This document shows positions 50,566 to 59,380 of a stretch of DNA of 64,000 nucleotides, in pieces. The position numbers were made by a program, and so were the translations under genes. The notes beneath the pieces are model-generated. The model was not told the DNA's origin and did no database searches. It was given only the letters and a program-made list of their open reading frames with translations. The stretch spans positions 1 through 64,000 of the forward strand of contig NZ_JBFABE010000023.1 of the NCBI RefSeq assembly GCF_040640155.1, in the 5' to 3' direction. The stretch comes from Streptosporangium sp040640155 (GTDB lineage Bacteria; Actinomycetota; Actinomycetes; Streptosporangiales; Streptosporangiaceae). The first letter of the stretch is position 1; every line of letters starts with the position of its first letter.

Positions 50566-51999
50566 GTGCGCGCACCTGTCGCTGGCGCCGTGGCCGATCT
50601 GTTGAGGCAGGCGGGAATCGACTCCACCGACCTTCTTTACGCGGTAAATTCCCATTTGCGGTCCGATCTTAATGTACCGAACGCCCCCACCCCTGCGGGG
50701 CACATGTTGCGGGTGGTCGAGCGGACGCTCGCCGCGGAGGGCGGGGCGTACGCGCTGCAGACCGCGGTGCGCTATTTTCTGGGCGCCTCGACGCCGGTGA
50801 TCGAGCGTCTCAGAAAGCTGCTCGGCTCCGCGGATCCGGTGATGGAGCCGGACGCGGAGGAGACGATCGTCAGGCTGTTACGCGCCTGCCAGTTGACCGG
50901 GTTGCGCCACCTCTACTACGAGGTGACCGACAACGGAGGACGCTATCTTCCGCCGCACCTCACCACGGCGTTGCAGATCTACGACTTCCTCCGCGACTCC
51001 AACGCCCGTCCCGGGGCCCTGCCGCCCGTCCTGCTGTTCGTGGTGGAGCTGTACCTGCGGCTGGTCCACCACGAACCCGGCCAGGATCCTCAACTGTCCT
51101 TCGACCTCCACCGCTGGATCGACGCGCAGGGCGCGAGGTTCCATCGCAACGGCGACGAGGAGGCGGCCCGCAGGCTCGAACAGCTGATGAAGAGCTCACC
51201 TTCCTCCCAGACCCGTACCGACTTTCCCGTCTACCTCGTCATAGAGATCTCCCCCCTTCCGGTCTCCGACGACGGGCGCGACCTGCACCGGATCGTCCAC
51301 TGGTCGCAGGCCGACCAGCCGGGCTGGAATCCGGTACGCGGCCCTGAGGTGGAGCTGCCGCTCGATGAGATCCCCCCCTACGTGGAGGAGCTCGTCGAGC
51401 GGACCGAGGAGACCCGGAGCAACACCCGGGGTGGACCGCTGGTGCTGGAGTTCCTGCTTTCCGAGGAGCTGCTGGACCTGGCCGTCGAGCGCTGGCCCAG
51501 GCGGACCGGCGGTCTCCTGCCGCCCCGGCCGCTCGGCGCGGACTACGAGGTGGTGCTGCGAAGCGACGAGCACCTGCGCCCGCGGAGCAGGCACAGGCAC
51601 TGGCACCAGCGTTGGGACCAGGTCGTCCGCGGGGAGGGCACGGTGTACTTCGTCCCGGTCGAGGCCGTCGCGCCGGAGATGATGCACGCGGAGCTCCTGC
51701 GCGGCGAGCGGTTGGTCGCCTGCGTACTGTCGATCCCCCCGAGAGACTCCCGGGGGCGAATCCAGCTCGCGGCGGCGATCGACGCCGGATTACCTATTGT
51801 CCTATGGTGTAGAGACATCAGGATGAATGCGGACTTTCGGCGGCTGGCGGCCGATTTCCTCCATCCGCGAGGTCTCGGACAACTCCCGACCGGCATGCAC
51901 GCGCTGCGTTCTGCGGAACCTGGGTATGACGTGGCATTGCTGTGGGATGATCCGACCAGGCCCATGCCCCGAGCGCCACGGTTGAGGTCACCGGCCTAG
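50566..51999 (+). CDS. VMAP-type (vWA-MoxR-associated) protein
   Basis: A 477-residue protein, by its VMAP-C-like second half the probable third member of a MoxR-vWA-VMAP ternary conflict system. The first 110 residues (AVADLLRQAGIDSTDLLYAVNSHLRSDLN and a helical follow-on) may be an adaptor domain; I cannot name it. Residues about 115-225 resemble the VMAP middle region (LRHLYYEVTDNGG, ALPPVLLFVVELYLRLVH). The C-terminal VMAP-C part has DFPVYLVIEISPLPVSDDGRDLHRIVHWSQ, GPLVLEFLLSEELLDLAVERWP and PIVLWCRD. Members regulate when the effector fires; the exact mechanism is unproven. GGGGAG precedes GTG 50566, better than ATG 50554. The MoxR gene follows after 107 bases. Confidence 0.75.
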   Translation: MRAPVAGAVADLLRQAGIDSTDLLYAVNSHLRSDLNVPNAPTPAGHMLRVVERTLAAEGGAYALQTAVRYFLGASTPVIERLRKLLGSADPVMEPDAEETIVRLLRACQLTGLRHLYYEVTDNGGRYLPPHLTTALQIYDFLRDSNARPGALPPVLLFVVELYLRLVHHEPGQDPQLSFDLHRWIDAQGARFHRNGDEEAARRLEQLMKSSPSSQTRTDFPVYLVIEISPLPVSDDGRDLHRIVHWSQADQPGWNPVRGPEVELPLDEIPPYVEELVERTEETRSNTRGGPLVLEFLLSEELLDLAVERWPRRTGGLLPPRPLGADYEVVLRSDEHLRPRSRHRHWHQRWDQVVRGEGTVYFVPVEAVAPEMMHAELLRGERLVACVLSIPPRDSRGRIQLAAAIDAGLPIVLWCRDIRMNADFRRLAADFLHPRGLGQLPTGMHALRSAEPGYDVALLWDDPTRPMPRAPRLRSPA

Positions 52000-52106
52000 G
52001 AAATCGGCTTGGTCAGGCTTGCATCGAAGGCAAGACAAGGGGATCCTTAACAAGAGGCCTATTGAAGACTGCCCGAATCATGCGTCCAAGTGAGGAAGCT
52101 CCACTA

Positions 52107-53162
52107 ATGAGCGTGGAAAAGCCACATGGGGACGATGGGCTCACGATGATTCCCCGTGGCTGGCATCTTTACCGGGGCACCGGCCGACCGCGTGATGACA
52201 TTCCCTTTCACCAGGCACTTCCGCCACCGCCGCCGTGGCGCACCTTCGACGGTGGTCCTCCGCTCGATCCTCCACCGGAGGATCCGGCCGACCTCGAGCG
52301 CAGACTGGGCCATATCGGTTTCCTGGCACGATCCGTTCCGGCCCCGGGCGAGGTCATCGCGGTGAACGCCGCCCTGTGCCTGCGGCGCCCGCTCCTCGTC
52401 ACCGGCCCGCCCGGGGTGGGCAAGTCGACCCTCGCCTACGCGGTGACACGGGAACTGCGCCTCGGTCCCGTGTTGCGCTGGCCCATCAACAGCCGCAGCA
52501 CCCTGCGCTCAGGGCTGTACGAGTACGACGCCGTGGCCCGCGTCCAGGACGCGCGGCTGGAGGGGGCCGAGCCCGACATCGGCGACTACGTGCAGCTCGG
52601 CGCCCTCGGCACGGCCTTGCTGCCCTACGAGCAACCCCGCGTCCTGCTGGTCGACGAATTCGACAAGGGCGACCTCGACCTGGCCAACGACCTGCTGGAC
52701 ACGTTCGAGGAGGGTTCGTACCAGATCCGCGAGCTCTTCCGTGCCCGTGCCCGCGAGCCCGAGGTCGTCGTGCACACGGCCGACGCGGGGGGCACCGCCC
52801 GGATCCGGCACGGCCGGGTCCAGTGCCGGGCCTTCCCCTTCATCGTCATCACCAGCAACGGTGAGCGCGAGTTCCCCCCGGCCTTCCTGCGCCGGTGCAT
52901 CCGGCTGGAGATGTCCCAGCCCAGCAGGGACCGGCTGGCCGACCTGGCGGTGGCGCACTTCGCCGAGCGGGCGGAGCCGTACAAGGACCGGCTGATCCAG
53001 ACGTTCCTGGAATACCGCGACCGCAACCCGGTGGCGGCCGACCAGTTGCTCAACGCCCTCCATCTCGCCATCCACAGCGCGGAGGACGTCCGCCAGGACC
53101 GCACCTGGAAGCAGGTGCTCGGCGTGGTGCTGCGCCGCCTCGACGCGGCGGGCACGGAGTGA
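52107..53162 (+). CDS. MoxR-type AAA+ ATPase
   Basis: A 351-residue AAA+ ATPase of the MoxR/RavA clade, which remodels partners such as vWA proteins. Walker A GPPGVGKS at residues 100-107, Walker B VLLVDEFDKGD, sensor 1 FPFIVITSNGEREFPPAFLRRC (the arginines of the second region of homology), and a C-terminal lid ending in AADQLLNALHLAIHSAEDVRQD. The first 60 residues are Pro-rich. TGAGGAAG stands about 9 bases before ATG 52107; longer versions begin at TTG 52062. Its stop overlaps the start of the vWA-STAND gene (GTGA), so ATPase and target are made in a coupled way. Likely a conformational switch in the ternary system. Confidence 0.85.
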   Translation: MSVEKPHGDDGLTMIPRGWHLYRGTGRPRDDIPFHQALPPPPPWRTFDGGPPLDPPPEDPADLERRLGHIGFLARSVPAPGEVIAVNAALCLRRPLLVTGPPGVGKSTLAYAVTRELRLGPVLRWPINSRSTLRSGLYEYDAVARVQDARLEGAEPDIGDYVQLGALGTALLPYEQPRVLLVDEFDKGDLDLANDLLDTFEEGSYQIRELFRARAREPEVVVHTADAGGTARIRHGRVQCRAFPFIVITSNGEREFPPAFLRRCIRLEMSQPSRDRLADLAVAHFAERAEPYKDRLIQTFLEYRDRNPVAADQLLNALHLAIHSAEDVRQDRTWKQVLGVVLRRLDAAGTE

Positions 53163-56100
53163 GCACGCCGGCGTCCCCCACGACGGCCGGCGCCGGCGCG
53201 CCGACCTGGCAGGAGGCCGCCGAACTGCTCTGGCTCGCCGCGCTGGTCACGGCCCACGCCATGGACGAGGAGGGGTTCCCGGCGTCGCGGTCACCGTCGT
53301 CGCAGCCGCCGTCTCCGGCGGCCGACCCGGTGAGAGCCGCCGGTGACACGGCGGGACCCTCGCCCACCGCGGCCGCCGACATGCCGTTCGGTGCCGTGGC
53401 GAGCCCCTCGCCGGCGGACCCGGCGATCGGCGGAAGCGAGCCGGGCGAGTCCGGGAGCCTGCTCGTGACCGGCCCCCGGCGGCGTGAGCTGCCCAGGGCC
53501 ATGCGCGCCTTCCGCGCTCTCGTGGACTCCCCCTTCGGGGAGCCCGAACTGGACGAGGAGGCCACGGCGGACCAGGCGGCCTACGACGACCTGTGGTTGC
53601 CGGTGGTGAGACCGCCGCGCGAACGCCGGCTCAGCCTGGACATAGTGATCGACGACAGCCGCTTCGCGTTGCTCCAGCGGGAGACGGCCGAGACGTTCGC
53701 CGCCGCCTTCGAGGACGTCGCGGCCTTCCGTCTGATCCACAGGCACCTCCTCGACACCGACCGTGCCGACACGAACGCGTTGCGGCTGCGAACGGGGCCG
53801 CACGACAGGACGGGCCGGCCCGCGACCGCCCTGTCGGCGCCGGGAGGCAACGGAAGACGGCTGATCGTCGTCCTGACCGACGGCGTGGGCGACGCCTGGC
53901 ACAACGGAGCGGCTCACCGTCTGCTGGCACACTGGGGAGGGCACAGCGCGGTCTGCGTGGTGCACCTGCTGCCCGCGCGACTGTGGGAGCGCACCGGGAT
54001 CACGCCGGTCAGGGTCGAACTCCGCGCACCCGGCGTGGCGGCGGCGACCGGTGACTACCAGGCGTCCCCTCCCTCGGGCACGGTGCCCACGCCGGTCATA
54101 GGGACGACTCGCGCTCAGGTGACGATGTGGGCCGGCTTCGTGATGGGCAGGCTCGCCCGCTGGCGCGCCGCGGTCGTGCCCTGCCCCTCCGACGAGGACG
54201 AGCGGCCGGAACCGGATGATCAGCGAACGGACCTCTCGGCCGAGGAGCGCGTGCGCGTTTTCCGCCTGCGCGCCTCCTCGAACGCCTTCGAGCTCGCCGT
54301 GCACCTGGCCTCGGTTCCGCTCGTGTCGTCGGTGATGCGGCTGGTCCAGCGCCGGCTCGTACCCGAGGCGACCGAGGCCGACCTGGCCGAACTGCTGGGC
54401 AGCGGCCTGATCCGGCGGGTGAACGCCTCCGCCGGCCCGTTCGACATCCCCTACGACTTCCTCGACGGTGTGCGGGAGGAACTGCTGCGGGCGGGCCGCC
54501 GCTCGGACACGGCTCAGGTCCTGCTCACCGCCTTCGAGCATCTCGGTCCCGAGATGAGCGAACTACGCGTCCTGTACGAGGTGGTCGTCTCCCCTTCCGG
54601 CGCCCGCGTACCGGACCTCCCGCCCGACCTCGAACCGATCGTGCGCCCGGTCGTCTCCGCGCTCGAGGCGATGGCGGGGCCCTACTCCGCGCCCGCTCGC
54701 TCCCTCCGCGCGGCGATACACCCGGAAGGGCCGAGAAATTCCGGCCATGCGATTTCTTCCGAACAGGAGGGTCACGTGCCGGCCGCATACCCGCACCTCG
54801 TCAAGGAACCACAGCCGCACGACCCTTTTGGAGTGACCATCAATATGAGCTCGGTAGAGACGGCCCCTGCCCGGCAGGCCAACCAGCCGCCGCCGGTCTG
54901 GAACGTCCCACAGAAGAACCTCAATTTCACCGGCCGCGAGACCGTGCTCAATCAATTGCACGAGCGCCTGTCCGCAGGAACCACCGCGGTACTGCCCGAG
55001 GCACTGCACGGCCTCGGCGGTGTCGGGAAATCCCAGATCGCCATTGAGTACTGCTATATCCACCAACAGGATTACGATCTCATCTGGTGGATTCCCGCAG
55101 AACGCCTGACCATGGTCAGACAGGCGTTCGTGGACCTGGCGGTTCATCTGGACCTGAACGTCACCGAGCCCAACGTGGCGGTGCCGGCGGTGAAAGAGGC
55201 ACTGCGGCTCGGCCGGCCCTACGCCAACTGGCTGATGGTCTTCGACAACGCCGAGGACGTGGACGAGGTCAGGAAGTTCTTCCCGCCCAACGGGCCGGGG
55301 AAGATCATGGTGACCTCCCGCTCGCGGGACTGGTTCGGCCACGCGACCCCGCTGGAGGTGGACGTCTTCACGCGGGAGGAGAGCCGGGAACTGCTCCGAC
55401 GGCGCGGGCCGGATCTGACGGAGGCGGACGCCGACGCGATCGCCGAACGCCTGGGAGACCTGCCGCTCGCGATCGAGCAGGCGGCCGTATGGCTGGCCGA
55501 GACGGGCATGCCGGTCTCGGAGTACCTCCAGCTCTTCGACGCCGAGCGGAACGAGCTGCTGCACGTGGAGGGCGCCGAGGTGCCGGTGGCCGCCGCCTGG
55601 AACGTCTCGTTCGCACGCCTGCAGGAAAGTCATCCGGCGGCCCTCCAACTGCTGCGGGTCTGCGCCTTCCTCGCGCCCGAACCCATTCCCCGGACGCTGC
55701 TCACCAGCAGCCGCGATCTGGAGGGACCGGCCGAACTGCTCGAGGCGCTCCGCGACCCCATCGCCGTGGCGCGGGCCATGCGCGCCATCAACCAGTACGC
55801 CCTGGCCAAGATGAACTACCGGAACAACACGATCTCCCTTCACCGGCTGGTCCAGCGGGTGGTGACCAGCCAGTTGCCGGAGCGGGAGGCCTCCCTCCTG
55901 CGTCACTGCGGTCATCTCCTCCTCGCCAACGCCGACCCCCAGCAACCCGGCAACCGCACGCGGTGGCCCGAGTACCAGGCGCTGTTCCCCCACGTGCTCG
56001 CCTCCAAGCTGGAGGAATCTCCCGACCCGTGGGCCCGGCAGTTGCTGCTCAACCTCATCGACTACCTCTATATGTGGGGGGACAACGAGGGATTTCTCCA

Positions 56101-57352
56101 CCTCGCCCGCAAGGCGGTGGAGGCATGGGGAGGGAGCCTCGGGGCGGAACACGATTCGACCCTCGCGGCCGAGCTCCGCCTGGGGCGGGCGTTGCGCCTG
56201 GGGGCCGAGTTCGAGGCGGCCTACCTGCATCACCTGCACGCCCGCGACGCGCTCCTCGAACGCCTCGGCCCCGAGCATGAACGCACGCTCGAGGCACAGG
56301 GCTATCTGGGCGCCGACCTGCGCTACCTGGGTCGGTTCGGCGAGGCGCTGGAGATCGACCGTAAGGCCTACGAGGCCCTGTCACGGCTCTTCGGCCCGGA
56401 CGATCCGCTGACCCTGGAGCAGGCCCACCTGCTGGCCATCGACTACCGGCTGACCGGGGACCCGTGGAGAGCGAGGGATCTGGACGAGGAGACCCTGCGC
56501 CGCAAGGAAGAGGTCATGGGGGCCGACGCCCTCACCACCCTCAGCTCCCGCGCCGCGCTGGCGATCGACGAGATGGAGTGCGGACGCTACCAGACGGCGT
56601 TCGAGCTCCAGAAGTTCCACACCGGCGAGATGCGCCGGCGCTACGGCAACTCCCACCCGGGCACCATGGAGGGCATCGCCCTGCTGTCGGTCATGAGCCG
56701 CAAGGCCGGACACCACGATGCCGCGCTGGAGCTGTCGGAGGAGGCGATCTCGCTGTTCCTCGCCCGCTACGGGGAGGAATTCCAGGTGACGGTGGCCGTC
56801 TCCATGAACCATGCCATCAACCTGCGCCACGTCGGCCGGATCGCCGAATCGGTCAAACTGGGGCGGCGGGCCCGGCAGCTCTACGAGGAGATCTTCGGCC
56901 CGGACCACCCGAACACGCCGACCGCCGACGTCAACATCGCCGTGAGCCTGCGGCTCGCCGGTCAGGCGGAGGAGGCCCGGAAGCTCGACCAGGCGGCCCT
57001 GGAGACCCTGACGGAAGTGCTCGGGCCTGACCACCCCAGGACCCTGGTCTGCGCGATCAACCTCGCCAGCGACCTCTTCGCCCTGGAGCGGTACGACAAG
57101 GCGCTGGAACGGGACCGGCAGACGTTGGAGCGGATACGGCGGGTGCTTCGCGACGACCATCCGAACACGCTGACGTGCGCGTTCAACCTGAGCCTCGATC
57201 TGCGCGCGACGGGCGACACACAGGAGGCGGACAAGTTGCTCGCCTCGACCCTGACGGGTTACCGGAGAACCTTCGGGGAGGATCACCCGGGCTTCCTCGA
57301 TGCCGTCAAGGGAAATCGCGCGAACTGCGATATATATCCTATCGGTCTATAA
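53159..57352 (+). CDS. vWA (SAV_2336-type) - STAND NB-ARC - TPR protein
   Basis: A 1397-residue signalling NTPase. Residues 1-110 are Pro-rich linker. The SAV_2336-type vWA-like domain (about 115-515) has LRPPRERRLSLDIVIDDSRFAL and VVLTDGVGDAWHNGAAH; its MIDAS reads DDSRF rather than DxSxS, so metal binding may be weak. The STAND part begins near PPVWNVPQKNLNFTGRE, with P-loop GLGGVGKS at 618-625, Walker B LMVFDNAEDV and GDLPLAIEQAA. From about 960 to 1385 run kinesin-light-chain-like TPRs (GPDHPNT motifs every 42 residues). This domain set matches proteins annotated as FxSxx-COOH-system TPR proteins, but no FxSxx precursor or radical SAM gene is nearby. It presumably senses a trigger through the TPRs. 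An in-frame internal start lies at 54776. Confidence 0.85.
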   Translation: MSTPASPTTAGAGAPTWQEAAELLWLAALVTAHAMDEEGFPASRSPSSQPPSPAADPVRAAGDTAGPSPTAAADMPFGAVASPSPADPAIGGSEPGESGSLLVTGPRRRELPRAMRAFRALVDSPFGEPELDEEATADQAAYDDLWLPVVRPPRERRLSLDIVIDDSRFALLQRETAETFAAAFEDVAAFRLIHRHLLDTDRADTNALRLRTGPHDRTGRPATALSAPGGNGRRLIVVLTDGVGDAWHNGAAHRLLAHWGGHSAVCVVHLLPARLWERTGITPVRVELRAPGVAAATGDYQASPPSGTVPTPVIGTTRAQVTMWAGFVMGRLARWRAAVVPCPSDEDERPEPDDQRTDLSAEERVRVFRLRASSNAFELAVHLASVPLVSSVMRLVQRRLVPEATEADLAELLGSGLIRRVNASAGPFDIPYDFLDGVREELLRAGRRSDTAQVLLTAFEHLGPEMSELRVLYEVVVSPSGARVPDLPPDLEPIVRPVVSALEAMAGPYSAPARSLRAAIHPEGPRNSGHAISSEQEGHVPAAYPHLVKEPQPHDPFGVTINMSSVETAPARQANQPPPVWNVPQKNLNFTGRETVLNQLHERLSAGTTAVLPEALHGLGGVGKSQIAIEYCYIHQQDYDLIWWIPAERLTMVRQAFVDLAVHLDLNVTEPNVAVPAVKEALRLGRPYANWLMVFDNAEDVDEVRKFFPPNGPGKIMVTSRSRDWFGHATPLEVDVFTREESRELLRRRGPDLTEADADAIAERLGDLPLAIEQAAVWLAETGMPVSEYLQLFDAERNELLHVEGAEVPVAAAWNVSFARLQESHPAALQLLRVCAFLAPEPIPRTLLTSSRDLEGPAELLEALRDPIAVARAMRAINQYALAKMNYRNNTISLHRLVQRVVTSQLPEREASLLRHCGHLLLANADPQQPGNRTRWPEYQALFPHVLASKLEESPDPWARQLLLNLIDYLYMWGDNEGFLHLARKAVEAWGGSLGAEHDSTLAAELRLGRALRLGAEFEAAYLHHLHARDALLERLGPEHERTLEAQGYLGADLRYLGRFGEALEIDRKAYEALSRLFGPDDPLTLEQAHLLAIDYRLTGDPWRARDLDEETLRRKEEVMGADALTTLSSRAALAIDEMECGRYQTAFELQKFHTGEMRRRYGNSHPGTMEGIALLSVMSRKAGHHDAALELSEEAISLFLARYGEEFQVTVAVSMNHAINLRHVGRIAESVKLGRRARQLYEEIFGPDHPNTPTADVNIAVSLRLAGQAEEARKLDQAALETLTEVLGPDHPRTLVCAINLASDLFALERYDKALERDRQTLERIRRVLRDDHPNTLTCAFNLSLDLRATGDTQEADKLLASTLTGYRRTFGEDHPGFLDAVKGNRANCDIYPIGL
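54765..54778 (+). promoter_or_regulatory. Internal ribosome binding site and in-frame GTG
   Basis: A perfect AGGAGG (54765-54770) with a five-base spacer precedes GTG 54776, which is in frame with the 1397-residue protein and begins about 80 codons before the NB-ARC P-loop. Starting here would give an 858-residue NB-ARC-TPR protein. A second candidate, ATG 54845 behind GGAGTG, is also in frame. The codons between 54715 and 54775 (AGA, AAT, ATT, TCT, ATA) look intergenic rather than coding, so two genes may have fused by losing a stop. Confidence 0.65.
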
Positions 57353-57390
57353 GAAGATCTATTAACATCAAAGAAGTCGTACGGTTGCCG

Positions 57391-57678
57391 ATGCGTTCCA
57401 CTGCGGACCTGGAGTACTGCGACGTGAACGAGAGTGCGGATTCTCTCTGGCGCAAAAGTTCGTGGAGCGACGGGCAGGGGACATGCGTGGCCGTGGCGAA
57501 CCTCGGATCGCATCGCGCCGTCAAGGACACCAAGGACCCCCACGAAGCATGCTTCGTGGTGTCCATGAATTCCTGGGAAGCCTTCGTGGCGGCCGTGAAA
57601 CGAGGAGAGTTCGACAACCAGGTGGGACGTGCGGCGCGCCGGCGGCACGTCCCACCGCTCAGATCGCTCGACTCTTGA
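57391..57678 (+). CDS. DUF397 family small protein
   Basis: A 95-residue protein with the DUF397 core W-RKSSWSDGQGTCVAVANL...AVKDTKDP...FVVSMNSWEAFVAAVKRGEFD. DUF397 proteins are usually encoded next to an XRE/WhiJ-type regulator and help control differentiation or conflict genes; none is adjacent here. Compared with the usual 60-70 residues it has about 20 extra residues at each end; the C-terminal extension overlaps the convergent DUF397 gene by 20 bases. No clear ribosome binding site before the ATG. Confidence 0.75.
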   Translation: MRSTADLEYCDVNESADSLWRKSSWSDGQGTCVAVANLGSHRAVKDTKDPHEACFVVSMNSWEAFVAAVKRGEFDNQVGRAARRRHVPPLRSLDS

Positions 57679-57850
57679 CGGCGCCGACGAAGGCCGCCCA
57701 CGAGTTCCGCGTGAACGTCAGGTGCGGGCCGGCGGGGTTCTTCGAGTCGCGAACCCCGACCTGCCGGTCCAGCCGGGCCACCTCCACACACGTGCCGAGG
57801 TTCTGCTCGGTGCTGTAGCTGCTCTTGCGCCATACGGGCGACTGGGACAT
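57659..57850 (-). CDS. DUF397 family small protein
   Basis: A 63-residue DUF397 protein of normal length: VWRKSSYSTEQNLGTCVEVARLDRQVGVRDSKNPAGPHLTFTRNSWAAFVGAVKS. AGGAGGGG lies 9 bases before ATG 57850, a good start signal. It converges on the preceding DUF397 gene. The function of the family is not established; members often lie beside XRE-type regulators. Confidence 0.85.
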   Translation of the reverse strand: MSQSPVWRKSSYSTEQNLGTCVEVARLDRQVGVRDSKNPAGPHLTFTRNSWAAFVGAVKSRAI

Positions 57851-57982
57851 GGACTACTCCCCTCCTTGGTAGCGTAGAGTGATCACACGGCTACTCTATC
57901 GGGTGGGGTCTCCCCACACCGACAGGGCCCGCCCTTGAGCGACTTACCTGCGCCCGGCACGATTCCGTCATAAACTACGGAT

Positions 57983-58207
57983 ATGGTGCATATCAAACCA
58001 AAGGCGACAGAATTCGACCTGTCATCCATTGTCTGGATACGCGGAACGAGCGACCAGCAGATCGACGATCCCGTGGAAGTGGCGTTCGTGGGCGAGAACA
58101 TCCTCATGCGCAACGGGGGCACCGACGACAGCACCGTCCTCGTCTTCACCCGGGCCGAATGGGACGCGTTCGTCGCCGGCGCGGTCGACGGCGAGTTCGA
58201 CCAGTAA
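57983..58207 (+). CDS. DUF397-like small protein
   Basis: A 74-residue acidic protein with the second half of the DUF397 pattern (DDPVEVAFVGENILMRNGG...STVLVFTRAEWDAFVAGAVDGEFD) but without the usual N-terminal WRKSSYS segment. A TAAACT-like -10 lies a few bases before the ATG, so it could be leaderless. Probably a diverged family member, possibly specific to the island. Confidence 0.7.
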   Translation: MVHIKPKATEFDLSSIVWIRGTSDQQIDDPVEVAFVGENILMRNGGTDDSTVLVFTRAEWDAFVAGAVDGEFDQ

Positions 58208-58222
58208 GCCCCGCGGGAAGCA

Positions 58223-59293
58223 CTAGGGAACCTGGGCGCGGAATTCACCCAGAAGCGTGGCCAGCTCCCGCACCGGCTCGGAGTCGCCCTCCATGCGTCG
58301 CAGGACCTCCAGGAGCCGCTCCAGCCCGTCGGGATACCTGCGGCACACGTCGGCCAGGCTGAGGACCGCCTGGCGGGTCCGGGGGTCGCGCTTCACCCGG
58401 CCGGCGATCGCCGGGTCCAGGAGCTGCAGGACGTCGTCGCGATCGGAGGGTGTCTGGAGGGACGGCACCCGCTCCAGCGCCTCGGCGACGTCGAGCAGGG
58501 TGAGCGGGCCGGTGGCGGGGCGGGCGGGGGTGAGGTGCTCCAGCATCGCACGCAGGTAGGCGGCCGCCGCCAGCGAGGCGGCGGGCTGCCACGCGTCCGA
58601 CTTCGCGGTGTCGCCGTAGTCGCTGACGCCCCGTACGACCAGGCAGCTCGCGCCGTTCAGCGCCGCGCTCCACGCCACGCCGGCGCCCTCCATCTCGATC
58701 GCCAGCAGACCGTCCTGGCGGGCGATCTCGTCGCGCCTGGCGGCGTGGCGGAGCAGCTCGTCCCCGCTGCCGATCTTCCCGTAGAACACCCGGGGCTCCC
58801 CCGGCTCCGGGCGCCGGTAGGCGGCCGACGGCGGGCCGACGGCCCCGGCCCAGTGCGGCCCGCCGCCCAGCGCCAGCGCGCGCACCTCGTTGACCGCCCG
58901 CAGCAGCGACGGCGAAGCCGGAAGGACCGGCCCCCGGGGCGCGCCGCCGGCCTCGGTGACCCGGCGGTGCGCGTAGTGGACCACCCCTTCGGTGGCCACC
59001 ACGACGTCGCCGAGCCGTACGTCCCGCTCCGGGTCGCCCGGACACGGTACGCCGAGCGCTATCCCGCACATCACCAACGTTCGCACCCGCGGAAAACTGC
59101 GCGTCAAATGGGCGCACGCGTCGGCGGCGGGGACATTGCTCGTCATGGCCAGGCAGGTGACCACCACGCCGCCCCCCGTCTCACCGGTGACGTACCGATT
59201 GGGATCGCCGGGCGGCGAGACTTTCCGGAGCGGACCGAGCGCATGTCGCACGGCGGTGAATTCCAGGGGAAGAGCGGTGATGACGCCTATCAT
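58223..59293 (-). CDS. Nucleoside phosphorylase-fold enzyme with C-terminal effector-associated domain
   Basis: A 356-residue two-domain protein. Residues about 1-250 are a PNP/UDP-phosphorylase fold: MIGVITALPLEFTAV, MCGIALGVP with GDVVVATEGVVHYAHRR, the ribose-binding IEMEGAGVAWSA and the catalytic Asp in VRGVSDYGD. The C-terminal 85 residues (TLLDVAEALERVPSLQTPSDRDDVLQLLD...YPDGLERLLEVLRRMEGDSEPVRELATLL) fit the EAD2-type adaptor that links effectors to STAND/VMAP systems. It would cleave a nucleoside or nucleotide when recruited. ATG 59293 has GGAG at six-base spacing. It is divergent from a membrane effector-like gene and lies 0.9 kb after the STAND gene. Confidence 0.8.
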   Translation of the reverse strand: MIGVITALPLEFTAVRHALGPLRKVSPPGDPNRYVTGETGGGVVVTCLAMTSNVPAADACAHLTRSFPRVRTLVMCGIALGVPCPGDPERDVRLGDVVVATEGVVHYAHRRVTEAGGAPRGPVLPASPSLLRAVNEVRALALGGGPHWAGAVGPPSAAYRRPEPGEPRVFYGKIGSGDELLRHAARRDEIARQDGLLAIEMEGAGVAWSAALNGASCLVVRGVSDYGDTAKSDAWQPAASLAAAAYLRAMLEHLTPARPATGPLTLLDVAEALERVPSLQTPSDRDDVLQLLDPAIAGRVKRDPRTRQAVLSLADVCRRYPDGLERLLEVLRRMEGDSEPVRELATLLGEFRAQVP

Positions 59294-59380
59294 GGTGGGC
59301 TCCATGCAGAACATCGGGTTTTCCACCCTAGACCGCACGCGTCCCGGCGGCACACGATATGTCCTGCGAAGGAGATTCAA

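Noticed and set aside
50566..58207. An FxSxx-COOH RiPP precursor near the TPR/STAND gene.
   Set aside because: The STAND-TPR protein resembles those of FxSxx systems, so I looked for a short ORF ending in F-x-S-x-x and for a radical SAM gene. None is present.
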